A stretch of DNA of 64,000 nt, taken from the NCBI RefSeq assembly GCF_016908375.1, contig NZ_JAFBDS010000004.1:124001-188000 (forward strand), in the 5' to 3' direction. This DNA is from Amphibacillus cookii. GTDB taxonomy: Bacteria; Bacillota; Bacilli; Bacillales; Amphibacillaceae. Positions within the stretch are counted from its first letter, which is position 1, and the number at the start of each line of letters is the position of its first letter. A model generated the notes under the pieces. That model worked only from the letters and a program-made list of their open reading frames with translations, did no database searches and was not told the origin of the DNA. Below are positions 9,166 through 19,126 of the stretch, in pieces. Made by a program: the position numbers and the translations under genes.

Positions 9166-12100
9166 ATGAGACGAAATATAAGTATGGTGCTGTTGTTTGT
9201 ACTGCTTATCAATACACTTACAAGCAGTCTTATTGTACCACCTGTTACAGCTGAGTCATCACTTGAGACCTCAGTAATCGACACCATTGTCTTTAGAAGT
9301 AATGAAGAAACGGTCTCGTTAGAGGAAGCACAGGGAGAAGGGGAGATTATTGTTTCCTGGTTGACTGACACCATTGATACGACAGAAGCGTTCAGTGAAA
9401 CCATTGATTTACCAGATCATATACAAGCCGATGATCAATCAGATGAATTAATAAACGAAGACAATCAAACAAGCGTCGGATACTTTGAATTAGAGAACAG
9501 AACATTAACACTATCATTTGATCAAGATATCGCAACTGATGCAAATGGGCAACTGAGTTTTTCTGTTCTAGCCGATCAAGAAGCAGCAGATGCTAACCCA
9601 TCTGATGATGAAACCTCTTCACCAGAAGAAGAGGTTTCAGATACAACAACTGAAGCAAAAGAAGACAGCGAAACAAGTGAAGAAGTTGATGACGCTGATA
9701 CATCCGAAATAGAGTCACAACTGAATATCACTAACTATGAGGACAACGCTGAGATTACGGATGATTTTTTTATTGAAACGACTGTCAAAAAAGATGGGAA
9801 CGTATTAGAAGATGGGACAGAAATCATGGTTGAAGCACCATTTAGTGATACATCATTAGGATTAATCTTTGATTTTGAATTAGCAAACGGACACAGTTAT
9901 GGTGATGGATCGACCTATACCATTGAAGTTCCCTCCATGTTTACCATACCGAACATTTCAGAATCTGATCCACAACCATTAGTACGAGCGGATGGTATGA
10001 AATTTGGCTCCTTCTATACAAGCGGGAACGACATTGTGATTACCTTTAATGAAACGATCACACAAGAGTCAAATATTGCAGGAAATATTAATTTGGAAGC
10101 GGTATTTGATGATAACTACGATGGACCGGCAATAGGTGATTCGATTGTTTTTCCTTATGGAGAAAGTGACACCATTACGTTCCCGATCTCATTTCAACCG
10201 GATGAAAACGGCTTAGACAAGCAAGGGATTGGAAATAGAGGTTATAATACCGAAGTGATCACTTGGACAATCGATGTTAATAAAAATTTGCAATTAATGG
10301 ATAATGCTATCTTAAATGATCACACTTCACAAGGGGATCACCAAATAATTGACGATTCATTTAAAGTATATGAACTTTCTATGAATGCTGATGGATCATA
10401 TGATGAACCGATGAATGACGTAACCGATAGTGTCTTAGGAGATCGTTTTACACTTAATGTCGATGAATTCGGTGAATCGTTTGAGCTAAACATGGGTGTT
10501 CTCGATCAAGAAGCCTACCAAATTCAGTACCAAACAAGCGTTAATGACCGCGTCGGTACAGAGTACAAAAATGATGCCACATTGACATATGATGATAGCG
10601 ATGATTTAACGACAGAATCGACCGTTTCAGTTACAAGAGGAAAACCACTAACAAAAGAAGCCGTTGATTATGACGATGTCACACAAATGATTGATTGGGA
10701 AATTCAATATAACTATGATGAAAAAGAAATTGAACAAGAGCGTGCGATTTTAAACGATACATTCGAAGATCAAAATCAACGTCTAGTCGAAAATTCGCTG
10801 GAAGTCTATCGCGTGTCCATCGACCCTGAAACAGGCGAAGAGACGGGCGAAGAGCTTTATGAAAATTACACCTTAACTACAACAGGCACAAACGGTTATC
10901 ACATTCAATTTAATGAAGCGATTCACGATCCGTTTAAAATTCAATATCAGACCGAAACAGTTGATCGTGTGTCTGAAGACGATATCGTGACCAATACGAT
11001 TGAAGACGATTTTGGCAATGTGTCTGAAGGTTCTCAAGATATTAGCCAGGGCATTTTAATTAAAAGGAACACCGGAGCGGATTATCAAGAGAAAACAACG
11101 GATTGGGCTGTAACGATCAACCGAGATTTATTAGTGATGGAAAATGTTATGTTTAACGATACATTGCCCAATGGTTTTACATTTGATCAAGATTCATTAG
11201 CGATTAACGGTTACAGTGGCGATTATGATGTGACTTATAATACAGATAATGATGAGGTGACCATTGAATTTTTAAATGATGTAACGAACGAAGTCACTAT
11301 TTCCTATTCAACGTCCATTGATTTTGATCTTGCTGATAGAGCAGACAGTTATACAAATAGTGCGCGTATTGACTGGATTCCTGAAGGCGAGGAACAATCA
11401 GTCTCTAAATCAGGCACAGCGACTTTCAATCCAGATGATTCTACTAAAAACAATGGTTTTAAATTTGGAAGTTATAACATCCAAGAAAAAGAAATAACTT
11501 GGACAATCGGCGTCAACTATAACAATGAGACATTGAATGATGTCAACGTACTAGATCCGATTTTAGGTGATCAAAACTTTAACATTGATCATGTGAGAAT
11601 CTATGACATGGTCTTAACAGGCGATGAAGATGGATTTGAATATGGTAATGAAGTCACTGATCAATATACAATCGATCCGTTACCAAATGATCCTGGTTTT
11701 TCTGTAGATTTTGGTGATCTACAAACCGGATATATCATCGAATTCACCACAGACCTTGACGATACAGTCGTTGATAGCACATATGATAATACAGCGACAC
11801 TCCAAAGCTCTAACCACGAAGATGCGACCTTAGACGCGTCACTCAGCCCTAGATACGGTGGTGAATATACGACCAAAAGTGCTGAGCAAAGTACAGAAAA
11901 TGGACGCATTGTTAATTGGGAAGTCAATATTAACCGTAGTCAATCAACATTGGATAATGTCGTGGTTACGGACACACCAAGTATCAACCAAACGATTTTA
12001 CAAGAAACACTAACAATCTATGAGACAACAGCAACTGAGGATACCATTGAGAAAAATCCAGACCAAACACTGGAAAAAGGAACCGATTATACGATTGATT

Positions 12101-15100
12101 TTACTCAAGACGACGAAGGGCAAGAATCTTTTGTTATTGAATTTATAGGTGATAAAGAGACGATCGACCGCGCATACGTACTCGAATATGACACCTATAT
12201 TCTTTACAGCGGGGAAACAGGTTCCATCTCAAACGATCTATCAATTGAAGGCCAACAGGTTGAAGGGGATGATGGCGATTCGAGCGTTGATCAGACCATT
12301 AACTTCAGCAACATTTCCGGATCCATTAGTGGTGAAGTTGGGTCACTCACGATTAAAAAATTAGATGCTGAAGATAACGACCTCACACTCGAAGGCGCAG
12401 CATTCTATCTCTATGATCAAGACGATGTTCTAATAAGAACAGGTGAGACAGATAGTGACGGCGAATTGAGATTCGTTAACTTACTATTTGGTGATTATCA
12501 ATTAGAAGAAGTCACACCTCCTTCTGACTATGTGATCGATCCCACGAGTGATAATCCACGAGAGGTCACAGTCGGAAGTGGAAATGATGGAGATCATGAC
12601 ACAGAAATAGAGATCGAAAACTATGAGATTAAGCGTGATATTAAATTAACAAAAGTAGATGGAACAACAGATCAACCATTAGCTGATGCAGGATTTAAGC
12701 TATACGATTCAAATGATAATGAAGTCATTAATGAACAGATCACGGATCAGGATGGCGTCATTTATGTAGAAGATTTAGAACCTGGTGATTATTATTTTGT
12801 TGAAACAACGCCACCAGAGTATTACCAAGACCATACTAATGCATACCATTTTACCATTAATGAAGCTCACACGATTCTCGATATTGAGGAGGATGCGATC
12901 ACTGTTGAAAATGAGTTAATTCCAGGCAGCGGTTATATGATGAAAATTGATGCCGATACATTAGATACAGACTCAAATGGCTTAGGTCATGCGACATTCG
13001 AGATCCAATCCGCAGATCCAGCAATTGACTTTGATCGAATGGTCGATTCAGACGAAGACGGTCGTATTGAAACAGGTGATTTACGTCCAGGTGATTATAC
13101 GATTGAAGAAGTCTCAGCACCAACTGGATTTACGCTTTCAAATGAAGGGCCAGTAGAATTCACAATTCCAAGACAAGAGACATCAGATGAAGATGCAATT
13201 GAAATTCGATCTGAACCTTTTGAGAATAATGTCAAGACCACATCTATTGAATTAACTAAACGGGATAGTATTAGTAATCAACTATTATCCGACGCAGCAT
13301 TTGAATTAACCTACACATCAGGTGATTATGAGACAGACCTCTCTTTAACAGAAGTGACAGATGAAGATGGGACCTTGAGGTTTGAAGAACTAAAGCCGGG
13401 TGAATATCAACTCGTTGAAACAACCACACCAGAAGGTTATATTTCCGATGGTACACCTATTGAAATAACGATAACACTTAATGACGTTGAAAGTGACGTT
13501 CAAACAATTGAAGTCGAGAATGACCCATTTGCTGAAGTCCTATTACAAAAGGTTGATGGTGAAACCACCGTCCCTTTAGCTGGGGCTGAATTTGAACTCA
13601 TCGATTCAGATGATGAGCCAATCGACGGCTATCCATCATTAACAACAGATAGTAATGGACAGATTCAACTGACAGGTTTGCCAGAAGGTGAGTATCGTTT
13701 ACGTGAAACCAAAGCACCTGATGGTTACACGATTCAAGATGGTGGTTACACATCAGAAATCTTTACAGTTGACGATACTGTTGATGAGACAGAACAGATC
13801 GTACTTAATGATGTCAATAATGCTATCATTAAAGGTTCTGTCAGCCTTGTAAAAACAGATGGTGAAACAAGTGAGCCATTAGAAGGTGTGGCATTTGAAC
13901 TAAGAGCGATCAATCTTGTTAATGATGGGACTTATACGGACACAACTCACACCACAGATGAAAATGGAGAGATTGTTGTTAATGGACTTCGCCCTGGCGA
14001 ATATGAATTCATCGAGACATCGCCAGTAGAAGGTTATCAAGAACATGTCGGGGACATAACCTTCGAACTTGAATTCCCTCATGATCAAGAACAAATCGAG
14101 CTTGAGATTGAAAACTATCAACTGGTGTCTATACCAGTAGAAAAAACGTGGAATGATAATAATCATGAAGATGATCGACCAGAGGTCATCACCGTACAGT
14201 TACTGCGTAACGGGGAAAGTATAGATGAAACACTTGAGTTAACGCGTGACAATGACTGGAAAGGTAGCTTTGAAGACTTAGAAGCTATTGATGCGGATAG
14301 TAATTTTTATACGTATTCAGTCGATGAACAAGAACCAGGCGCAGGCTATCAACTGCAAGGCATTCTTGGCGATCAAGAAACTGGCTTTGAAATCCAAAAC
14401 GTGATCACACAATCTTTAACTGTAGACAAAGAATGGTTAGATGAATCAGCAGATCATCGTCCAAATGAGATTGCGATCACACTTTACCAAAATGACACTG
14501 AGTTTGATTCATTAACCCTTAACGCAAATGATCAATGGGAAGGTACATTTACTGATCTGCCTGTTTATGACGCAGAGGGCAATGTCTATGACTATCGTGT
14601 AGAAGAAGAAAGTGTAGACAATTATGAATTAGTAGACATCACTGAAACAGATGCTGGTTTCACTATTGAAAACGTTAGGGTCGGAACAACTGACATTAGT
14701 GGGGATAAGACGTGGCTGGACAGCGACTCAACTGACCGACCAGAGTCCATTACACTGAACCTTATGCAAAATGGTGAACAAATAGCAAGCCAAGATATAA
14801 CAGAAAGTGATAACTGGTCATACAGCTTTGATGAGCTCGATGCATTTGATAACGAAGGGCAAGGTTATGTTTATACTGTTGAAGAAGAACCTGTTGACGG
14901 CTATGAAACCATCATTGATGGCTATGACATTACAAACGTCCGTGCTGGTGAAATCGAAGTGAGTGGAAAGAAAACATGGATCGATGACAATAATCCGGAT
15001 CGGCCGGATGACATTACCGTCCACCTCTTGCAAAACGGCGTGCAAATCGATAGTCAACAAGTCACAACAGATGATGATTGGACCTTTAGCTTCACAGCGT

Positions 15101-17223
15101 TGGATCAGTACGATGATGAAGGTATAGCCTATGACTACTCTATTGAAGAAGAACCTGTCGAAGGTTACGAAACAACTATTGAAGGGTTTGACATCATAAA
15201 CCTTCGTGTTGGTGAAACCGAAGTGAGTGGTGAAAAAACGTGGTTCGATGATAACAATTCAGATCGACCGGATGACATTACCGTCCACCTCCTACAAAAC
15301 GGCGAGCAAATCGATAGTCAACAAGTCACTCCAGATGATGATTGGACCTTTAGCTTCACGGGGTTGGATCAGTACGATGATGAAGGTATAGCCTATGACT
15401 ATTCTATTGAAGAAGAACCCATAGACGGTTACGAAGCAACAATTAACGGCTATGACATCACTAATCGTCGTGTCGGTGAAACCGAAGTGAGTGGAGAAAA
15501 AACATGGATCGATGACGATAACTCGGATCGACCAGATGAAATTACCGTCCACCTCCTACAAAATGGCGTGCAAATTGATAGTCAACAAGTCACACATAAT
15601 AATGATTGGGCCTTTAGCTTTACAGGGTTGGATCAATACGATGATGAAGGCGTAGCCTATGACTACTCTATTGAAGAAGAACCCATAGACGGTTACGAAG
15701 CAACAATTAACGGCTATGACTTAGAAAACTTGCGTGTCGGTACGCTTACGATTGAAGGTGAGAAAACTTGGCAAGATGATGACGCGTCCGATCGACCCGA
15801 TCAAATTACCGTCAACTTATTGCAAGACGGTGTCGTCATTGAAACAGTAGACGTCTCATCAAATGATGACTGGATCTACCAATTTAGTGATGTTCCAGAA
15901 TTTGATGACGAAGGCGTCCGCCATGAATACACGGTAACTGAACACGGGGTTCCAGGCTACGAAACATCGATTGATGGCTATGACATTATCAATACACGAA
16001 CGGGTTCAACAGACGTCCACGTGACAAAAGCATGGCTTGATGATGACACGCCAGATCGTCCTGATGATATAACGATCCATTTATTACGCAACGGAGACAT
16101 TATCGATGCTATTGAACTATCAGACGAACTGGAATGGAACTATACGTTTGAAGATCTTGAAGCTTTTGATGACGAAGGTCAACCGTATGAATATACTGTT
16201 GAGGAAGAGCCAGTAGACGGTTATGATACCATCATTGATGGCTTTGACATTACAAACGTCCGTGCTGGTGACATCGAAGTGAGCGGAGAGAAAACATGGC
16301 ACGATGGTGACCCGTCTGATCGACCGGATGACATTACCGTCAATCTCCTACAAAACGGCGTGCAAATCAATAGTCAACAAGTCACAACAGATGATGATTG
16401 GATCTTTAGCTTCACAGCGTTGGATCAGTACGATGATGAAGGTATAGCCTATGACTATACTATTGAAGAAGAACCCGTCGAAGGTTACGAAACAATCATT
16501 GATGGCTATGACATTACAAACGTCCGTGCTGGTGACATCGAAGTGAGCGGAGAGAAAACATGGCTCGATGATGACGCGTCCGATCGACCGGATGACATTA
16601 CCGTCAATCTCTTACAAAACGGCGTACAAATCGATAGTCAACAAGTCACAACAGATGATGATTGGACCTTTAGCTTCACAGCGTTGGATCAATTTGATGA
16701 CGAAGGTATAGCCTATGCGTATACAATCGATGAAGACCCTGTTGATGGCTATGAAACGATCATTGACGGCTATGACATCACTAATCGGCGTATCGGTGAA
16801 ACCGAAGTGACTGGTGAAAAGGTATGGGTTGATGACAATAGCTCAGATCGTCCAGAATCAATTACTGTCAACCTCCTACAAAACGGCGAGTTGATAGGCA
16901 GTAAAGAAGTTAGCGCAAATGATGATTGGATCTTTAGTTTTGATCATTTAGCTAAATATGATGAACACGGTGCACCATTTAACTATACAATTGAAGAAGA
17001 GCCAGTAGACGGTTATCAAACATCAATTGATGGTTATCAGATTACAAACACAAAAAAAGAAAGGACTGCACCGGAAGAATCAGACGATTCTTCATCATCA
17101 GACCAAACCCTTCCAAATACAGCGACTAGCCTTTATCATTATTTATTAATGGGGGCTGCATTCATTTTGATGGGATCAGTTGGTTTGATGCATAATCATT
17201 ACAAAAAAAGAAAAGATCAATAA
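9166..17223 (+). CDS. Giant LPxTG-anchored adhesin with Cna_B and SpaA-like repeats
   Basis: A 2685-residue, very acidic surface protein. A signal peptide (cleavage near VTA-29) is followed by an acidic low-complexity stretch (about 130-185) and a MSCRAMM-like adhesive domain (about 190-355). About five collagen-binding/isopeptide-type modules follow (about 360-1050; each has a WxIxxN or WEIQYN-like strand then a D/NDT motif). Then come six SpaA-like prealbumin modules (about 1059-1654; LxKxD...GxxFxLYD, EETTPP-like ends) and eleven Cna_B modules (about 1655-2630; EKTWxDDxxxDRPxxITVxLLQNG). The sorting signal LPNTA is near 2649, followed by a hydrophobic helix and KKRK. Sortase A should link it to peptidoglycan. 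The lysine and E-x-P/N-type residues suggest intramolecular isopeptide bonds. Several Cna_B units are nearly identical at DNA level. The gene stands alone next to a two-component regulatory module. Confidence 0.92.
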   Translation: MRRNISMVLLFVLLINTLTSSLIVPPVTAESSLETSVIDTIVFRSNEETVSLEEAQGEGEIIVSWLTDTIDTTEAFSETIDLPDHIQADDQSDELINEDNQTSVGYFELENRTLTLSFDQDIATDANGQLSFSVLADQEAADANPSDDETSSPEEEVSDTTTEAKEDSETSEEVDDADTSEIESQLNITNYEDNAEITDDFFIETTVKKDGNVLEDGTEIMVEAPFSDTSLGLIFDFELANGHSYGDGSTYTIEVPSMFTIPNISESDPQPLVRADGMKFGSFYTSGNDIVITFNETITQESNIAGNINLEAVFDDNYDGPAIGDSIVFPYGESDTITFPISFQPDENGLDKQGIGNRGYNTEVITWTIDVNKNLQLMDNAILNDHTSQGDHQIIDDSFKVYELSMNADGSYDEPMNDVTDSVLGDRFTLNVDEFGESFELNMGVLDQEAYQIQYQTSVNDRVGTEYKNDATLTYDDSDDLTTESTVSVTRGKPLTKEAVDYDDVTQMIDWEIQYNYDEKEIEQERAILNDTFEDQNQRLVENSLEVYRVSIDPETGEETGEELYENYTLTTTGTNGYHIQFNEAIHDPFKIQYQTETVDRVSEDDIVTNTIEDDFGNVSEGSQDISQGILIKRNTGADYQEKTTDWAVTINRDLLVMENVMFNDTLPNGFTFDQDSLAINGYSGDYDVTYNTDNDEVTIEFLNDVTNEVTISYSTSIDFDLADRADSYTNSARIDWIPEGEEQSVSKSGTATFNPDDSTKNNGFKFGSYNIQEKEITWTIGVNYNNETLNDVNVLDPILGDQNFNIDHVRIYDMVLTGDEDGFEYGNEVTDQYTIDPLPNDPGFSVDFGDLQTGYIIEFTTDLDDTVVDSTYDNTATLQSSNHEDATLDASLSPRYGGEYTTKSAEQSTENGRIVNWEVNINRSQSTLDNVVVTDTPSINQTILQETLTIYETTATEDTIEKNPDQTLEKGTDYTIDFTQDDEGQESFVIEFIGDKETIDRAYVLEYDTYILYSGETGSISNDLSIEGQQVEGDDGDSSVDQTINFSNISGSISGEVGSLTIKKLDAEDNDLTLEGAAFYLYDQDDVLIRTGETDSDGELRFVNLLFGDYQLEEVTPPSDYVIDPTSDNPREVTVGSGNDGDHDTEIEIENYEIKRDIKLTKVDGTTDQPLADAGFKLYDSNDNEVINEQITDQDGVIYVEDLEPGDYYFVETTPPEYYQDHTNAYHFTINEAHTILDIEEDAITVENELIPGSGYMMKIDADTLDTDSNGLGHATFEIQSADPAIDFDRMVDSDEDGRIETGDLRPGDYTIEEVSAPTGFTLSNEGPVEFTIPRQETSDEDAIEIRSEPFENNVKTTSIELTKRDSISNQLLSDAAFELTYTSGDYETDLSLTEVTDEDGTLRFEELKPGEYQLVETTTPEGYISDGTPIEITITLNDVESDVQTIEVENDPFAEVLLQKVDGETTVPLAGAEFELIDSDDEPIDGYPSLTTDSNGQIQLTGLPEGEYRLRETKAPDGYTIQDGGYTSEIFTVDDTVDETEQIVLNDVNNAIIKGSVSLVKTDGETSEPLEGVAFELRAINLVNDGTYTDTTHTTDENGEIVVNGLRPGEYEFIETSPVEGYQEHVGDITFELEFPHDQEQIELEIENYQLVSIPVEKTWNDNNHEDDRPEVITVQLLRNGESIDETLELTRDNDWKGSFEDLEAIDADSNFYTYSVDEQEPGAGYQLQGILGDQETGFEIQNVITQSLTVDKEWLDESADHRPNEIAITLYQNDTEFDSLTLNANDQWEGTFTDLPVYDAEGNVYDYRVEEESVDNYELVDITETDAGFTIENVRVGTTDISGDKTWLDSDSTDRPESITLNLMQNGEQIASQDITESDNWSYSFDELDAFDNEGQGYVYTVEEEPVDGYETIIDGYDITNVRAGEIEVSGKKTWIDDNNPDRPDDITVHLLQNGVQIDSQQVTTDDDWTFSFTALDQYDDEGIAYDYSIEEEPVEGYETTIEGFDIINLRVGETEVSGEKTWFDDNNSDRPDDITVHLLQNGEQIDSQQVTPDDDWTFSFTGLDQYDDEGIAYDYSIEEEPIDGYEATINGYDITNRRVGETEVSGEKTWIDDDNSDRPDEITVHLLQNGVQIDSQQVTHNNDWAFSFTGLDQYDDEGVAYDYSIEEEPIDGYEATINGYDLENLRVGTLTIEGEKTWQDDDASDRPDQITVNLLQDGVVIETVDVSSNDDWIYQFSDVPEFDDEGVRHEYTVTEHGVPGYETSIDGYDIINTRTGSTDVHVTKAWLDDDTPDRPDDITIHLLRNGDIIDAIELSDELEWNYTFEDLEAFDDEGQPYEYTVEEEPVDGYDTIIDGFDITNVRAGDIEVSGEKTWHDGDPSDRPDDITVNLLQNGVQINSQQVTTDDDWIFSFTALDQYDDEGIAYDYTIEEEPVEGYETIIDGYDITNVRAGDIEVSGEKTWLDDDASDRPDDITVNLLQNGVQIDSQQVTTDDDWTFSFTALDQFDDEGIAYAYTIDEDPVDGYETIIDGYDITNRRIGETEVTGEKVWVDDNSSDRPESITVNLLQNGELIGSKEVSANDDWIFSFDHLAKYDEHGAPFNYTIEEEPVDGYQTSIDGYQITNTKKERTAPEESDDSSSSDQTLPNTATSLYHYLLMGAAFILMGSVGLMHNHYKKRKDQ
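14700..17050 (+). repeat. Tandem ~264-bp Cna_B-coding repeats
   Basis: Nine of the eleven Cna_B units lie here with a period of about 88 codons. The units starting near 14945, 15210, 15475, 16265 and 16530 share long near-identical DNA tracts (for example CAAATCGATAGTCAACAAGT). The units near 15740 and 16000 are more diverged. This mixture suggests recent duplication or gene conversion within the array. Confidence 0.85.
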
Positions 17224-17236
17224 ATAAATAAATAAA

Positions 17237-17266
17237 TAAGCTATCATCAGTTAGGATGATAGCTTA
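17237..17266. terminator. Bidirectional intrinsic terminator
   Basis: Perfect 12-bp stem TAAGCTATCATC / GATGATAGCTTA with a 6-nt loop between the convergent adhesin and response-regulator genes. CTTTTCTACCTTTT follows on the plus strand and a T-rich (TATTT)n tract on the minus strand. Confidence 0.85.
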
Positions 17267-17271
17267 CTTTT

Positions 17272-18402
17272 CTACCTTTTATGATTCTTTTTCCATTGTA
17301 AAAACCATGATTGGATATTAGGGTCTATCTCAATATTTAACTCATCGAGATGGGCTTTCAATTCCTTGTATTGGTATTCGAGTAGCATGCGATAATTAAA
17401 TCTCGCATAGAGTTTCATCAGTTGAAATGCTATTTGTTCATCATCTGGTCGGCGTTTAATTATTGATGTATACCAACGAGAAGCTTGTTCTGCATCTTCA
17501 TTTTGATAATAAAAGTCAGCAAGAGCTTTAGCGTGATGTAACCACATTTCCTCCATTTCAAATCGTGCACTGTCTGCCCAAAGATAGTCATATCCCTCTA
17601 GGTAACCACCTTTGTATATGTTTAAATGTTCAGTATAACGAGAGACGGTTTCGGCATTTAACGCTTCAGCATTCTTAAAATAGTCATACCATGTTTGTTT
17701 GTCTACACTCGTTTTCATTAGCTTAAGGAGATAACCATCCTCTGTACTCGCTATGGATATAAATGCATCAAGGTGCTTCAATGATTTTCTTATATTATAG
17801 ATATTGACATACAAATTAGCAAACCCTTTTTCCGGGGCCGTATCCGGCCAAATTGTATCAACGATCTTATCCTTTGATAAAACATTTCCAGAATGGTGGA
17901 GTAAGAATAGAAATACTTCCTTTGACTTGTTCGTTCGCCATTGAATCGTATCTGTAATATCTTGCTCATCTAGCCAAAACTCTAGCTGACCAAGCATATG
18001 TACATTGAGGCGCTTTTTAGGGTTAACGAGTTCCTTTCGATGGTAACGTTGCTGTTTAATCCGATGAATTGTTTTTTCTAAACGATCGCGTTTTACTGGT
18101 TTCAAAAGATAATCCAAAGCACTAAGCTCAAATGCTTCAACAGCGTACCCTTTATGCACAGAAACAAAGACAATATGTAAATGCGGATGCTTTTCATTCA
18201 ACTGTTCAGCCAAGGCTAGACCGTTAATCTCAGGCATCTCGATATCTAAAAAGACCACATCTATATCTTGAAGTGCTGTCGTGTAATCATCTAAGTAGGG
18301 CCTCGTTGATGTAAAACGTATCTTAATATCTTCAAGCTTATTGAGTTGGTGACTAAGAAAGTCTATCGCCATGGATTCATCGTCAAATATACAAACGTTC
18401 AT
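17272..18402 (-). CDS. Response regulator with winged-helix and BTAD (SARP-like) domains
   Basis: A 376-residue regulator. The N-terminal receiver domain (1-120) has the acidic pair DD7-8, phosphoacceptor D53 in FLDIEMPEING and the lysine in DYLLKPVKRD. A winged-helix DNA-binding domain (about 130-210; LGQLEFWL...TNKSKEVFLFLLHH...IWPD...NLYVNIYNIRKSL) follows, then a bacterial transcriptional activation (BTAD) helical-repeat domain (about 225-376). It should be phosphorylated by the divergently encoded hybrid kinase and act as an activator. Targets are unknown; the adjacent adhesin and its own divergent intergenic region share an ACCTATA motif. Start ATG with GGGAGG upstream. Confidence 0.9.
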   Translation of the reverse strand: MNVCIFDDESMAIDFLSHQLNKLEDIKIRFTSTRPYLDDYTTALQDIDVVFLDIEMPEINGLALAEQLNEKHPHLHIVFVSVHKGYAVEAFELSALDYLLKPVKRDRLEKTIHRIKQQRYHRKELVNPKKRLNVHMLGQLEFWLDEQDITDTIQWRTNKSKEVFLFLLHHSGNVLSKDKIVDTIWPDTAPEKGFANLYVNIYNIRKSLKHLDAFISIASTEDGYLLKLMKTSVDKQTWYDYFKNAEALNAETVSRYTEHLNIYKGGYLEGYDYLWADSARFEMEEMWLHHAKALADFYYQNEDAEQASRWYTSIIKRRPDDEQIAFQLMKLYARFNYRMLLEYQYKELKAHLDELNIEIDPNIQSWFLQWKKNHKR

Positions 18403-18435
18403 GAGCGTTGCCTCCCTTTTTAAAATTGAGACGTA

Positions 18436-18477
18436 ATACCTATACTTTACAAAAACTTGTTTAGAAATCGTATAGGT
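18436..18477. promoter_or_regulatory. Inverted ACCTATAC repeat in divergent regulatory intergenic region
   Basis: ACCTATAC (18438-18445) and its exact complement GTATAGGT (18470-18477) are 24 bp apart, about three helical turns centre to centre. The right half overlaps the expected -35 region of a promoter whose -10 TATAAT is at 18497-18502 and which lacks a good -35 box. That is the usual geometry for an activator site. The same core occurs before the adhesin gene. Binding by the BTAD regulator is an inference. Confidence 0.4.
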
Positions 18478-18545
18478 CCAAAGTATATAGTTATATTATA
18501 ATACTTTCGACATAAATGACTATGATAAACTAGGAGTGACCTATT

Positions 18546-19103
18546 ATGAACGTAATACACAGTCTATTAATAATAATTGTTATATTAATCGCCATCATAT
18601 CACAAATATATCTGAACAGAAATAAATATAAAAAAATGGCCTTAACAGATGCTCTAACAGGGGTTCCGAATCGCTATGCATTGAAAGAATATTTAAGAAC
18701 AAGCGCAGATAAGACAGAGATTGTCTACTTTATTGATCTTGATCATTTCAAATCAATCAATGATCAATATGGCCATCATTATGGTGATTATGTTTTAAAA
18801 ATTATTGCTGCTCGGTTAGCACTGATTCAAAGTATACAGATCTATCGCGTTGGTGGTGATGAATTTATTATCATATCTAACCTTCCAGACAAACAGACAC
18901 GTCAAACGTTGACATTCAAACTACTAGAAAGCATTAAACAACCCATTTATTTAAACAACCATTCACTAAAAGTAACAGCTACAATTGGCATTTCCGAAGG
19001 TCATGCTTTAAAAGAAGATATCATAAAAGAGGCAGATAAAGCTTTATTATTAGCAAAAAAACACGCAAAAGGAACAACCTTTTGTTATTCAAACAATGGG
19101 TGA
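18546..19103 (+). CDS. Membrane-anchored GGDEF diguanylate cyclase
   Basis: A 185-residue protein with one N-terminal membrane helix (about 4-23) and a single GGDEF domain. The metal and substrate motifs are intact: ALTDALTGVPNR, FIDLDHFKSINDQYGHHYGD and the catalytic RVGGDEF. It should make cyclic di-GMP from two GTP at the membrane. There is no separate sensory domain, so its input may come from a partner such as the kinase encoded 23 bp downstream. The RxxD inhibitory site is not evident. Start ATG follows TAGGAGTGA. Confidence 0.9.
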   Translation: MNVIHSLLIIIVILIAIISQIYLNRNKYKKMALTDALTGVPNRYALKEYLRTSADKTEIVYFIDLDHFKSINDQYGHHYGDYVLKIIAARLALIQSIQIYRVGGDEFIIISNLPDKQTRQTLTFKLLESIKQPIYLNNHSLKVTATIGISEGHALKEDIIKEADKALLLAKKHAKGTTFCYSNNG

Positions 19104-19126
19104 TCGATAAGAATGGAGGTGAACGC

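Noticed and set aside
11661-16302. Several antisense ORFs inside the adhesin gene
   Set aside because: They mirror repeat-rich acidic codons of the sense gene, have no ribosome binding sites, and recur with the repeat period.
14700-17050. CRISPR-like array
   Set aside because: The repeats are 264-bp coding units in frame, not short repeats with unique spacers.
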